Notes: generated by a model from the sequence alone, not told the origin. 54,484 nucleotides of DNA from CALCCV01 sp964388665 (GCA_964388665.1 CAYMBJ010000021.1:1-54484); one strand, 5' to 3'. Counted from the first letter of the stretch, positions 34,551 through 42,792 are shown. Numbers and translations: made by a program.

Positions 34551-35069
34551 TCAATGCGACCGAGACGCCTTGGTCTGCAGCCAGCGCTCTTCAAACCACT
34601 TGATAACCCACAGCGGGCCAACCAGTAAAAATAGCAAATCATGATAAAATGAAGGGCGCTTGCCTTCGATTCCGTGGCCGACAAACTGCCCAATCCAGGC
34701 AACAACAAATATAAAAATATTAATATATATGTGCCAATTAGGAAAAGCCGTCTTCAGCGATAACGCTAACCACCAACACGCGGCCACAGCAAAGCACATT
34801 ATCAAAAAGTACTTTACGGAATGCCGAAAATAAAAAATCAATCCCAAAATCGAAACAACAGTTCCGAGATTCCAAATCGCAAGCCCTCTTCGCACACTGA
34901 AATCTCTGAGCAACTCAGGCAATACAGCATCAGGTATCGCCATCGCCGCCGATAATGCAATGACCGTATAAAAAATGAGAGGAATGCAAATCAAATGCAA
35001 TTGCTTATTGCGGGGATGAGAATGTGATTCGGCGTAGATACTGAAGTAATTTTCTAGTGTTTGTGTCAC
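34551..35069 (-). CDS. Mpo1-like (DUF962) membrane protein
   Basis: This 172-residue protein with about four transmembrane helices matches the Mpo1/DUF962 family. In yeast, Mpo1 is a dioxygenase in 2-hydroxy fatty acid breakdown. Conserved histidine motifs are visible: ESHSHPRNKQLHLICIP near the N terminus and GQFVGHGIEGKRPSF towards the C terminus. The bacterial role is not established. It stands alone, convergent with the thioesterase gene. Confidence 0.82.
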   Translation of the reverse strand: MTQTLENYFSIYAESHSHPRNKQLHLICIPLIFYTVIALSAAMAIPDAVLPELLRDFSVRRGLAIWNLGTVVSILGLIFYFRHSVKYFLIMCFAVAACWWLALSLKTAFPNWHIYINIFIFVVAWIGQFVGHGIEGKRPSFYHDLLFLLVGPLWVIKWFEERWLQTKASRSH

Positions 35070-35153
35070 TCCTCCACGTTACACAGAAATATCAGTTCAT
35101 AAAACATTTTTTCCCAAAAAAACGAGGTGGCCACCAATTATTAAGGAAGCCAG

Positions 35154-35188
35154 AATAAAACGGGGAAGAGGATTTTGCCCCCTTCCCC
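35154..35188 (-). terminator. Intrinsic terminator of the 35243-35737 lipoprotein gene
   Basis: On the minus strand GGGGAAG (35188-35182) pairs with CTTCCCC (35168-35162) around a 13-base loop and is followed by GTTTTATT. It lies 55 bases past the stop of the minus-strand lipoprotein gene, as expected for a rho-independent terminator. Confidence 0.65.
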
Positions 35189-35242
35189 TCGAGTGTCTCC
35201 TTCTACTAAGAGACGTAAAAAATGAAGACTCTCTCACGCCTC

Positions 35243-35737
35243 CTATTGAGAGGAGGAATCTGAATTTTTTCCAGCACTTAATTTGCCGCCACAGTTGTAG
35301 GCGATCTGCCATTCCTTAATGGCATTGGTCGTTGCCGTTTCGGAAGTGGAGTTTCCAGGATTCGAGGCACCACTTGTGATTGGCATGCCAAAGAGGCTAC
35401 CCACCTGTTTGCCCGAAGAGCCTCGGTGGTAATCGGTATTGCCGTTGGTCTGGGTCGTCTGTCCAACCACGACTTCACCTTCTTCCAGGATGACTGGCTT
35501 CTTCGTGCCACAGTTGGCCGCCATCATCTCTGTTGCCTTGGCGCGATCCTCATCACGATGCTCAAGCTTTAGCGCAACAATACCACTCTCCATTGGCTTT
35601 CGCTTTACATCTCGCGCATAAGGCTGATAGGGCAAAGTCTGGCAGCCCACCGCCGCTAACGCCAAGAGAACATGGGCTCCCTTCATCATGCCGGCACCGA
35701 TGCTCTTAATGTTGTTTCTATTCGTATCTGTTTTCAT
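35243..35737 (-). CDS. Small lipoprotein of unknown function
   Basis: This 164-residue protein has a lipoprotein signal ending AAVGC (C32), so it should be lipid-anchored. The mature part is hydrophilic, with a possible disulfide pair (CGTKKP and the late NCGG), a Gly/Ser/Thr-rich middle and a Ser-rich end. I do not recognise a family. The ATG follows a strong AGGGAGG ribosome binding site; the longer frame beginning 26 codons earlier has none. A terminator hairpin lies downstream, so it is probably monocistronic. Confidence 0.75.
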   Translation of the reverse strand: MKTDTNRNNIKSIGAGMMKGAHVLLALAAVGCQTLPYQPYARDVKRKPMESGIVALKLEHRDEDRAKATEMMAANCGTKKPVILEEGEVVVGQTTQTNGNTDYHRGSSGKQVGSLFGMPITSGASNPGNSTSETATTNAIKEWQIAYNCGGKLSAGKNSDSSSQ

Positions 35738-35889
35738 GTTCTTCCTCCCTGTGTTCTCATGACCCTTAACAGCAAGAGTCACTTGTAACACCACACTCTG
35801 AGAATAATTTTTCATGAGATGCTTTTGAGGAAAATTAACAAAATAGACAATTTTAATGAATTAGTTGCAGTTGCGGTACAACTCATTGA

Positions 35890-36828
35890 TTATCTAACAG
35901 GCTTTTGGTTTACCTTTGCCACTGGTGCAGCCAAGCACTCCGAATTTTGATATTCTCGGAGACTTAGAATCACTTCGAGATTTGTTTCGGCTACACAGCT
36001 CTGCAAAGATTGGGGCAGCTGTGAAAGCAGAAGTTTCACGCTCTCGACCTTGGCCAGATCACTTTTTAGATTATGATGGCTAGCATCTGACCCGACGATA
36101 AATCGCCTTGGATTGGTTTCGATAAGTTGTCGCCATTTATCCCAGATAGTCGTTGAATTTTTTAAAATCCAATAGTCTGGACTTCGAGGATGATTCTCCA
36201 ACGCCCGCATACTTAACTCGACAATCAGGTTCTGATTGGAATCGAGCATTCGTTTGGTAATGTAATAATCGGCATACCCACCATGCGCCCAAATCACTAG
36301 GACTGCAGGAAATTGCTTTAAAAGCTGCTCAAACTCTTTAACGTAAGTCACTTCAGAATGGAGCATCACCGGGAGTCTGAACTTCTCAGCAATCTTCATG
36401 ATGCCAGTCATAAGAGGAGATATAGGCGAAAACTCAGTTTCTGGAAATCCTGGAGAGGGAAAATGAACTACCGATAATTCACCGATTCCATAGAACTGTT
36501 TCGACTCTAACTGCTTCTCCAAGTATCGGAGCAACTCAGAATCGTTATTTTTCCACCATTTTCCATACGGATCGAGCCGTTCTGGAGAAACAGAAACAAA
36601 TGGAAAGAATTTACCCTTTTGCTGTTGCGCCGCCGCCAAAACATCTGCATTGTCGGAACGACCACCCCAAAAAATAACCGCTTTATTCAAACCCGTTTGC
36701 GTCATCAACTCATTTTGCATTGGCAAGTCATTCAAATGAACGTGACTATCGAAAAAAGAAATGGAAACTGCAAATACCGTTGAACATAGAGTCGATAAAA
36801 TTAAAGAAATGAGAAAATATAATTTCAT
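35890..36828 (-). CDS. Exported amidohydrolase-family metalloenzyme
   Basis: This 312-residue protein has a signal peptide (about residues 1-20) followed at once by the metal-binding HVH motif (DSHVHL, H29 and H31). Further likely ligands are in MLHSEVTY, IWAHGGY and VGSDASHHN (metal-binding Asp), the pattern of amidohydrolase-2/TatD-like TIM barrels. Location should be periplasmic, which is unusual for this group. The substrate is unknown. Its ribosome binding site GGAG lies inside the end of an upstream coding remnant, whose stop is only six bases before this ATG, so the two were probably coupled. Confidence 0.8.
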   Translation of the reverse strand: MKLYFLISLILSTLCSTVFAVSISFFDSHVHLNDLPMQNELMTQTGLNKAVIFWGGRSDNADVLAAAQQQKGKFFPFVSVSPERLDPYGKWWKNNDSELLRYLEKQLESKQFYGIGELSVVHFPSPGFPETEFSPISPLMTGIMKIAEKFRLPVMLHSEVTYVKEFEQLLKQFPAVLVIWAHGGYADYYITKRMLDSNQNLIVELSMRALENHPRSPDYWILKNSTTIWDKWRQLIETNPRRFIVGSDASHHNLKSDLAKVESVKLLLSQLPQSLQSCVAETNLEVILSLREYQNSECLAAPVAKVNQKPVR

Positions 36829-36834
36829 ACGATC

Positions 36835-37023
36835 TTAGTCTCCTTGTTGATACCACTCAAATTCAGACCCATTCCAATAGATAATTCCCGATGCTGAATG
36901 CACTTCTTTCAAATGAAGTGAATCGCCTTCCCTCGTGAGTGTCAATTCGCGCAGCAAATGCCGTAAAGCAGAGAGAAGTAAACCGGCAGCCCCAGACTTC
37001 GCCAGTCCTGGATTGAAGTTCCA
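36835..37023 (-). pseudogene. C-terminal remnant of an unidentified protein, in frame with the HNH stop
   Basis: Directly after the HNH gene stop (TGA) the same frame stays open for 62 codons and reads like real protein (AKSGAAGLLLSALRHLL, then IIYWNGSEFEWYQQGD) before a TAA. No ATG, GTG or ribosome binding site sits at its head. It looks like the 3-prime end of a gene that lost its front, or a former C-terminal extension of the HNH protein cut off by a nonsense mutation. I do not recognise the family. Confidence 0.55.
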
Positions 37024-37944
37024 TCAATGAAATTGTGACTCAAAAAACCCCGCGCCCTTCTGATACCGATAGTGATTGTGTGATCGACACAGCGTACGCA
37101 GATTGTGGAGCTCGTTGGTGCCGCCGGCAAAGATTGGGGTAATGTGGTCGACCTCAGGTTGAAATTTACTTCCGCAAATGCTCCCGTCGGGATGTCTGTG
37201 CTGGCACTTGCCGTGATCTCGCCTAAAGACCTCTGCCCGCAGCCGGGGAGTTAGAGTCTTTGGAACTTTGACCACCGTCACGGTTTCGCTTTGTGTTGAA
37301 GATGCCTTTGGCTTCTTGCGCAGCGGATCTCTTTGATTGAGCACATCTTCGCTCATGAGCTTAAATATCTCAAGCCAATCGCCCGAGGCTTCCAAATGCG
37401 AGTAGACTTCCTGAACCCGTTCAAAATTGGCGACGCACTCTTTCGGGATGTTGAGCGTGAGCTCAATGGATCCGTCGCTTTTGTGTTGAACGCGAAAGGG
37501 CTTGGTAAAGGAGGCTTCTTGAAAATGCTTGTGCAAGATCCTTTCGGTCTGGGCCCCGGTGCTATTTAAGATCTCAGAAAAGACCTCACGCTTGTGCTCG
37601 GTCGAGATCCGCGCTCCTGTCACTTTTTCTTCTTGGCGAACGGCAATATTAAACTTTAACACCTGACTTAGGTTCAAATCACCTGAGTGAATCTTGTCGC
37701 AGACTTCAGGCACTTCTAACAAAAGCTCGGCCGCCCGCAATCGAGTGTAGGCCGAGGTCTCAGAATATTTGAGTTCCTGAGTGAGATACTGAACCGGCCG
37801 AGCGTATCCCCACTCCACAAAGAGTTTTCGCCGAAGAACTTCGGCGAGGTGCCTGACGACTTCGGCAGTGATTGCGCGCTCTTTTTTGACAAGCTCGCCA
37901 ATTTTATTTCTGAGAATTTCTGAAGACACAGACCTTAATTGCAT
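37024..37944 (-). CDS. HNH endonuclease domain protein
   Basis: This 306-residue protein carries a C-terminal HNH nuclease domain (about residues 235-300): RAEVFRRDHGKCQHR, the zinc-type cysteines, EVDHITPIFAGG with the catalytic His, and LHNLRTLCRSHN. The N-terminal 200 residues are helical (an ALTKEE-like scaffold with AYTRLRAAELL) and are probably for DNA or partner binding. HNH proteins of this type are often found as scattered paralogues and can be mobile. A GGAGGT ribosome binding site fixes the ATG, 11 codons inside the longest frame. The same frame continues past the stop. Confidence 0.85.
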   Translation of the reverse strand: MQLRSVSSEILRNKIGELVKKERAITAEVVRHLAEVLRRKLFVEWGYARPVQYLTQELKYSETSAYTRLRAAELLLEVPEVCDKIHSGDLNLSQVLKFNIAVRQEEKVTGARISTEHKREVFSEILNSTGAQTERILHKHFQEASFTKPFRVQHKSDGSIELTLNIPKECVANFERVQEVYSHLEASGDWLEIFKLMSEDVLNQRDPLRKKPKASSTQSETVTVVKVPKTLTPRLRAEVFRRDHGKCQHRHPDGSICGSKFQPEVDHITPIFAGGTNELHNLRTLCRSHNHYRYQKGAGFFESQFH

Positions 37945-38364
37945 ACCTACCTCCAACAACAGAGGTAGGTATAACATAGGTATTTATCTCGGTGTTTTTG
38001 GGATTTTTTGAAAAGCGAAGTGAGTTTGAGACTCTCACTGAATCCCAAGCTATTATCCTTAATCTGCCTTATATGCAGAAGAGAATAGCCACATGATCCC
38101 GGCCGTGTTTTGCGAGAACAAATCAACCCACGAGCAAATTAAAGAGCTCCAAACCTTGTCAATCACTTTTGCGATAGAAAAAAATTAAAAATCACATTCC
38201 ATCGATCGAGCCAATGCATAGCTTTCCAACCGGATAGTTTCGAAAATTCTGGAATTTGACTGACAACTCTTTAACAAAATTTTGCGCACTCGCATCTTAT
38301 TTAAGATAGATTTAAGCATTTAGTTTGAAGTAGATGAAAGCCTTCAACAGAGGAAAGTTCTCGA
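37945..38364. other. 420-base non-coding spacer
   Basis: The spacer lies between the HNH gene start and the 3-prime end of the VOC gene. It must hold the HNH promoter. One 31-codon plus-strand frame (38093-38188, starting ATGATCCCG) reads protein-like but lacks a clear ribosome binding site and any relatives I know. No RNA gene or repeat is seen. Confidence 0.4.
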
Positions 38365-38751
38365 TCAATCGAGTGGAGAGCAGATTTCAACTAGAAACCC
38401 GTTACAGTCTTTCACATAGCCGACAAGCTGCCCCCAAGGCTTTTGGACTGGCTTCTTTAAATCCAAAGCGCCATTTGCGATCGCCAATTTAAATGCCGAC
38501 TCGACATCGTCTGTTACCAAGGCAAGCTCAAAGGGAGGAGGCGACGAAACATTTCCGAGCTGACCGAAATCTAGTCCGCTTTCTTTTGCCATATCCTTCG
38601 ATGTAAATGCCAAACGAGTGTTGCCAGTTTCCATCTCAGCATAGGCATTTGACTCGTGAACGAACAGTTTTTTTAGGCCCAAGGCCTTCTCGTAAAACCC
38701 CACTGTTTTAAGAACATCATCCTCGTATAAAATCGTGTAACCATATTTCAT
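38365..38751 (-). CDS. VOC-superfamily (glyoxalase/bleomycin-resistance-like) protein
   Basis: This 128-residue cytoplasmic protein has the paired beta-alpha-beta-beta-beta pattern of VOC proteins: an N-terminal half with VGFYEKALGL and a C-terminal half ending CNGFLVEICSP, where the Glu is a typical metal ligand. The first-half ligand would lie near the YGYTILY strand but is not an obvious His. Function could be a lyase, dioxygenase or binding protein. AGGAGG precedes the ATG, which is eight codons inside the longest frame. It is divergent from the Cdd1-PadR pair across a 54-base spacer and so may be a PadR target. Confidence 0.8.
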   Translation of the reverse strand: MKYGYTILYEDDVLKTVGFYEKALGLKKLFVHESNAYAEMETGNTRLAFTSKDMAKESGLDFGQLGNVSSPPPFELALVTDDVESAFKLAIANGALDLKKPVQKPWGQLVGYVKDCNGFLVEICSPLD

Positions 38752-38787
38752 TTTTCCTCCTAAAAAGTGTTGCACTGAGCATCTAAC

Positions 38788-38804
38788 TAGTCTAATTAAG
38801 ACTA
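38788..38804 (+). promoter_or_regulatory. Candidate PadR operator/promoter in the divergent spacer
   Basis: A perfect inverted repeat TAGTCT-AATTA-AGACTA ends one base before the Cdd1 ATG. It overlaps a good -10 (TCTAAT, 38791-38796), with TTGCAC at 38770-38775 as a possible -35 (15-base spacing). No ribosome binding site precedes the ATG, so the transcript may be leaderless. A regulator bound here would block the promoter, and the PadR gene is second in the operon. Confidence 0.5.
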
Positions 38805-38805
38805 C

Positions 38806-39123
38806 ATGGCAAATAAAAATAGAAGATACTCATTTATACTAAAAAGTACACCTGATTCGCGCAGGTTAACTGATTTGCGTTCGGTTGGCCCAGCTACCGT
38901 TAAGGATCTGAATCTGCTCGGCATTAACTCGGTTACGGAACTTGCCAATCAAGATTCAACAAATCTCTACGAGCAACTCTGCGACTTTACGAAAGTTCGA
39001 CATGACCCTTGCGTCATCGATGTTTTTCGCGCTGCGATCGAGCAGGCGAGGAATCCTCACCTCCAATTAAGAAAAAAAAACTGGTGGTATTGGTCTAAGG
39101 TGAGAAAACACTCATTACGATGA
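38806..39123 (+). CDS. Cdd1-type helix-hairpin-helix protein (pathogenicity-locus family)
   Basis: This 105-residue protein matches the Cdd1 family (Pfam 'Pathogenicity locus'). A helix-hairpin-helix opens the domain (LRSVGPATVKDLNLLGI), followed by the family hallmark VRHDPCVIDVFRAAI and the C-terminal KKNWWYWS. The fold suggests nucleic-acid or protein binding; the cellular role is not known. Its ATG directly follows a dyad with no ribosome binding site. The stop overlaps the PadR gene by four bases (ATGA). Confidence 0.87.
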   Translation: MANKNRRYSFILKSTPDSRRLTDLRSVGPATVKDLNLLGINSVTELANQDSTNLYEQLCDFTKVRHDPCVIDVFRAAIEQARNPHLQLRKKNWWYWSKVRKHSLR

Positions 39124-39692
39124 GTAAGTCGGAACGATTGACTGCAGCAGATCTTACAGTTTTGAGTTTGCTCGCTGAAGAGCCTATGCACGGATACAAG
39201 GTGCTCTCTGAGCTAGAGAGGCGAGATGCTAAAGACTGGGCGCCCATCTCTCGACCCCAGGTGTATTATTCAATTAAGAAGCTCTTGGCGCTTAAATTTA
39301 TAGCTAAAGCAACTGATAAGGAGGATCCTCTTGGGCCAGAGCGCGAAAAATATCGCCTGAGTTCAAAAGGCGGTTGTGCCATGAAAAAAGCGCTGAGTGC
39401 AGACGAGTGGGCGATTCAACGACCGCCTCCGCCCTTTACCACTTGGATGGCTTTATCAACGCATCTGCCTTCGGATGCCACAAGAAAGATGATTGAGGTC
39501 CGCCGTCGGTTTCTCGAAGCGGAACTTGCAAGAGAAAAAAAGACGCTTGCAGAGTTTGCTACAGCGAATGACTCAATGGCCACCGCAGGTCGGTTGATGG
39601 TTGAGTTTTGCATAAAGTCTTTTGAACTGGAGCTTTCTTGGCTAGAAAATGTAGCGATGCAGCTGCCCAAATCCCGTGTCAAGAACTGCTAA
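39120..39692 (+). CDS. PadR-family transcriptional regulator
   Basis: This 190-residue regulator has the PadR winged helix at the N terminus (LTVLSLLAEEPMHGYKVLSEL, with RPQVYYSIKKLLAL as recognition region) and a helical C-terminal dimerisation domain of the Vir_act_alpha_C kind. It is translationally coupled to the Cdd1-like gene. The dyad in the divergent spacer is a plausible operator for self-regulation and for control of the VOC gene. The inducer is unknown. Confidence 0.9.
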   Translation: MSKSERLTAADLTVLSLLAEEPMHGYKVLSELERRDAKDWAPISRPQVYYSIKKLLALKFIAKATDKEDPLGPEREKYRLSSKGGCAMKKALSADEWAIQRPPPPFTTWMALSTHLPSDATRKMIEVRRRFLEAELAREKKTLAEFATANDSMATAGRLMVEFCIKSFELELSWLENVAMQLPKSRVKNC

Positions 39693-39706
39693 TTGATATG
39701 AACTAA

Positions 39707-40102
39707 AAATCAAGTGGAAATCGAATCAGGCGTCTTAGAGAAAAAAAAGCATGGACTCAGGAGCAGTTCGCCGCCCCAGCTAACGTATCTGTCCGAAATA
39801 TGCAACGAGCAGAAGAAGATACATTTTCGGTAGAAATATTTTCTTCCTTTGCTGGGGCTTTAGATGTCGAGATAAATCAGATTACTCTAACCCAGGATGA
39901 GTCCAAAAAATGGTTGATACACCCATGCGGTCTTTTAGCAGTTTCTTTACCTGAACGCTTTACGCGAGATCCGTTTTTCCGACGGCCCTTAGGATACTTT
40001 TTTGACCTTTTCGGACGGCGCCTTTTCAGTGTTTTCAGTATTGTCCGCGTTGGCAGCGTTTGCAATGTTGGTAATGTTCGGAGTGTTTTCAAGTTGCTTT
40101 AG
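39707..40102 (+). pseudogene. Decayed XRE/HTH_3 regulator without a start codon
   Basis: After a TAA, the plus frame runs RIRRLREKKAWTQEQFAA, then VSVRNMQRAEEDT and a typical end of an HTH_3 domain (FAGALDVEIN). This is a clear XRE-type DNA-binding domain. No ATG, GTG or TTG lies between the stop and the domain, and helix two reads APANVSV where AEAAGVSV is usual. Its 3-prime part overlaps the antisense HAMP gene end. The first available ATG (39800) would cut the domain in half, so this is most likely a remnant. Confidence 0.6.
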
Positions 40103-40786
40103 CTTTTCGAGCTCGTCTTGGCCTTGCTGCTCTTTGGCTTTGTTGATTTTGTCTCTCTTTAGGCCGGACCAAACAGGTTGGGGAGCTTGAGTCATCGGAT
40201 TGAGGAGACCCCGCTTGTTCTCTAGCAGTTGGGTCCAATTTCGATAGGCTTCTTTATTCATGGGATCAATGGAAAGCCGTTCAAGGATCTTGATTTCTCG
40301 TTCTGTATTGGCTTTGAGACTCTTGACCAAATACTCATAGTTTAAAAGAAGGCCGCGATAGGAGTCGTCTTGTGAATCGCGAATGTCAAAATCAAACCAC
40401 TGCCCCTCGGCCAGATGGCGCATGTGCTTTTCGATCTTCTTGATGGGATCCAGAATGTGCAATGTCAAACGGTAGCCGATCAGAACGGTCAACCCCAGCA
40501 GTGTGCTGATGCTGATGCAACCAAAGACAATGATCCACACCAACTCTCTTTCGAGATGTTGAATGAACTGTGGATACTTGTCATAGGCGAGTTTATAAAA
40601 AAGGTCATAATTTCCCACAGAAAAATACAATACAGGCAACCACAAGATCAGGGCGGCCCCAGCCACAGTGAATAGCAACAAAAATACATTCTGATGGAGA
40701 AAACGGCGTGATTCTAAAGAAACCAAGCTTGATTGCTCAGAGAGTTCGGCATTTAATCTTTGCATTCTAAATCCGTGTTGCATCAT
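39989..40786 (-). CDS. HAMP-domain membrane protein without an output domain
   Basis: This 265-residue protein has two transmembrane helices (about 33-56 and 88-110) with a short periplasmic loop between them. A HAMP-like segment follows (ILDPIKKIEKHMRHLAEGQ, about 117-165). No kinase, methyl-accepting or GGDEF domain comes after it. The last 60 residues are charged and then Asn/Ala/Thr-rich (ANAADN-like, with TNIANAANADNTENTEK). Two ATGs stand at the start after GAAAG. It resembles in layout the C-terminal module fused to LspA in this window. Its end is antisense to the decayed XRE remnant. Confidence 0.72.
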   Translation of the reverse strand: MMQHGFRMQRLNAELSEQSSLVSLESRRFLHQNVFLLLFTVAGAALILWLPVLYFSVGNYDLFYKLAYDKYPQFIQHLERELVWIIVFGCISISTLLGLTVLIGYRLTLHILDPIKKIEKHMRHLAEGQWFDFDIRDSQDDSYRGLLLNYEYLVKSLKANTEREIKILERLSIDPMNKEAYRNWTQLLENKRGLLNPMTQAPQPVWSGLKRDKINKAKEQQGQDELEKLKQLENTPNITNIANAANADNTENTEKAPSEKVKKVS

Positions 40787-40856
40787 TCAATCTTTCGGTC
40801 GATTTTGATACAAGCTAAAGCTTTTCAAGCGTTTTGGACTGGGCTATAGTTTGAAA

Positions 40857-41597
40857 ATGACAAAATTTCACACAGTATTTAGGAAAAGCTCGTATTTGCA
40901 TCGGCCTTTGGTCGTAGCCGCCTGCTCGAGCCTGTTCCTGGTGAGCTTCGCAACCCTGCTCCTTACTGCCTGCACAGGCAGGCTTTCTAGGCCAGGTGAA
41001 GGAAGCTCGCTTGAACAGAGCTCCGCCTCCACCACTGAATCGGACCAGGTTCCGCCCGCAGCTGATATTGATGTGCCAAAAAATTATCGACTGCAAGAGG
41101 ACCGCAGTGCTTTTGATGAGATTCGCCAGGACATCTCTACTGAAAAGAAAATTGAAAATGATGAACTCGCAGTGATGCTGAACCTGTTTAGCAATCCCTA
41201 CGACACACCCTCCAAGATTCGTAACAAATTCAATGCTCTGATTCGAAAAAAACGAAAGGCTTTTGATCGCAAGCTCAAAGACGAGCGCAAGGCTTTTAAT
41301 ACTGAGGAAAAAGCCACCCGCGATGAGTTCTTAAAGGATCTCAAGGAGCAGATCAAATATTTTACTGTGCGCCGATTTAGCGCTGACGAAAGAAAAAAGA
41401 AGCTCGCCGATATCGAGGTGAAGCGAAAAGCGTTTTTTGAAGATCAAAAAATTCGACGCGGTGACTTTGAAGAACAGAAGCGCGCCGAACGGGCCAACTT
41501 TGAGGACTATGTTCGGCAAAAAAATTCTGAGTTCCAGCAAGAGATGCGCAACTACGAGGCCGAAAAGCGCCTGCGAAAGAAAAATGGCGGAGAGTAG
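40857..41597 (+). CDS. Coiled-coil lipoprotein of unknown function
   Basis: This 246-residue protein has a long signal with lipobox LLTAC (C39), a Ser/Thr-rich linker and then a highly charged coiled coil (about residues 110-240). The coiled coil is dominated by Lys, Arg, Glu and Phe in a rough repeating unit such as KRKAFDRKLKDERKAF. A phenylalanine recurs about every 11-12 residues along one face. I do not recognise a family. I start at ATG rather than the TTG two codons earlier. It overlaps the transporter gene downstream by 14 bases. Confidence 0.75.
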   Translation: MTKFHTVFRKSSYLHRPLVVAACSSLFLVSFATLLLTACTGRLSRPGEGSSLEQSSASTTESDQVPPAADIDVPKNYRLQEDRSAFDEIRQDISTEKKIENDELAVMLNLFSNPYDTPSKIRNKFNALIRKKRKAFDRKLKDERKAFNTEEKATRDEFLKDLKEQIKYFTVRRFSADERKKKLADIEVKRKAFFEDQKIRRGDFEEQKRAERANFEDYVRQKNSEFQQEMRNYEAEKRLRKKNGGE

Positions 41598-42732
41598 CGC
41601 CGCAGTCCATGAACCCGATTCTCAACCCGGATTCCGTGAAATTGCCAAATACTTTTTGGGATTGGGCACCACCGGATTTGGCGGCCCCATAGCCAACATA
41701 CAATACATGCGCAAGGATTGGGTTTCGCGGGCCTGGATTTCCGAAGCGGAATTTCAAAACAGCTTTGCCCTCATCAAGCTCTTGCCCGGCCCCGTCTCTT
41801 ATCAAATGGTGCTGCACTTGGCCCACCGCTATTTGGGAAGAGCACAGAGCTTGGCCATAGGGTTTTTGTATCTTCTCCCCTCAATGGTGGTGGTGCTGGC
41901 GCTGTATGCGATCCTATCCACATACAAGCATGTACCCTTTCTCGATCATTTGGTGTCTGGGATGGCGATGGGCTCTCTTTTTATTTTGTTTTGGAGCGTT
42001 TGGCAGCTAGTAAAAAATCTCATTCACAATGCGAGCTTTTGGCTGTGTTTTGCGTTTAGCGGCCTCCTGCATTTTTTTTACCCCTTGCCGGAACCTGCAC
42101 TGATTGCAATGCTTTTTTGCTTGTGGTGGCTATTCATCAAAATTAAATCGCAAACAGCATTGCCCGTGATTTTTTTAACACCACAGGTGTCACATTTGTT
42201 AGGTACCACGGAGCTCGCTCAATTGGCGACGCTTGGCCTCAAATCCGGAATGATGACTTTTGGTACTGGCCTTGCGATCATTCCCATCTTAGAGCGACAA
42301 CTGATCGGCGAATGGGGTTGGCTCACGCCACAACAGTTTCTTGAGGCCATGTCGGTCGGGCAAATCACTCCCGGTCCCATAATGATCATGACGGCCTATT
42401 TGGGTCTACAAATTGCAGGTTTTTTGGGTGGAATTCTATTTATGATCAGCGTCTTCAGCGCCGCCAGCTTCAATGTTCTAACTTGGTTTTCCTATGTGCT
42501 TAAAAAATTTCATCAGTCGCCGTGGATTCAAAAGTTCAATATCATTGTCTGTGCCGTCGTCGGCGCCTCGATCTTGCTCTCGGCACTGCATATGGCGCAA
42601 AGTTTTCAATGGCAGTACGTCGTGGCGTCTATGGTGATGGGATTTTTTTGGAATCGCTGGAAAATGCTACCTCTGGGATTGTTTTTGCCAGCCTGGGGGC
42701 TTATCTATGCTCTTTCTTTTTTGATACTCTAG
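41584..42732 (+). CDS. Chromate transporter family (ChrA-like) membrane protein
   Basis: This 382-residue protein carries two CHR domains. The first shows FLGLGTTGFGGPIANIQYMRKDWVS and LLPGPVSYQM; the second shows GLKSGMMTFGTGLAIIP and SVGQITPGPIM. Length matches the two-domain ChrA proteins, which pump chromate out of the cytoplasm; related members may move other anions. About ten helices are expected. I place the start at the ATG reading MAESS, inside the last codons of the coiled-coil lipoprotein gene, so translation is coupled. Confidence 0.9.
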   Translation: MAESSAAVHEPDSQPGFREIAKYFLGLGTTGFGGPIANIQYMRKDWVSRAWISEAEFQNSFALIKLLPGPVSYQMVLHLAHRYLGRAQSLAIGFLYLLPSMVVVLALYAILSTYKHVPFLDHLVSGMAMGSLFILFWSVWQLVKNLIHNASFWLCFAFSGLLHFFYPLPEPALIAMLFCLWWLFIKIKSQTALPVIFLTPQVSHLLGTTELAQLATLGLKSGMMTFGTGLAIIPILERQLIGEWGWLTPQQFLEAMSVGQITPGPIMIMTAYLGLQIAGFLGGILFMISVFSAASFNVLTWFSYVLKKFHQSPWIQKFNIIVCAVVGASILLSALHMAQSFQWQYVVASMVMGFFWNRWKMLPLGLFLPAWGLIYALSFLIL

Positions 42733-42792
42733 TAAAACTAAACTAATATTTACATCAATCGGTATTATACACACTTATTGACTGGTAGAAAC

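Noticed and set aside
38093..38188. A 31-codon plus-strand frame in the HNH-VOC spacer
   Set aside because: It is too short to judge, lacks a clear ribosome binding site and has no known relative.
40071..40140. Possible minisatellite in the HAMP gene tail (Asn/Ala/Thr-rich)
   Set aside because: The units are imperfect and not of constant length, so this is ordinary low-complexity coding sequence rather than a tandem repeat.
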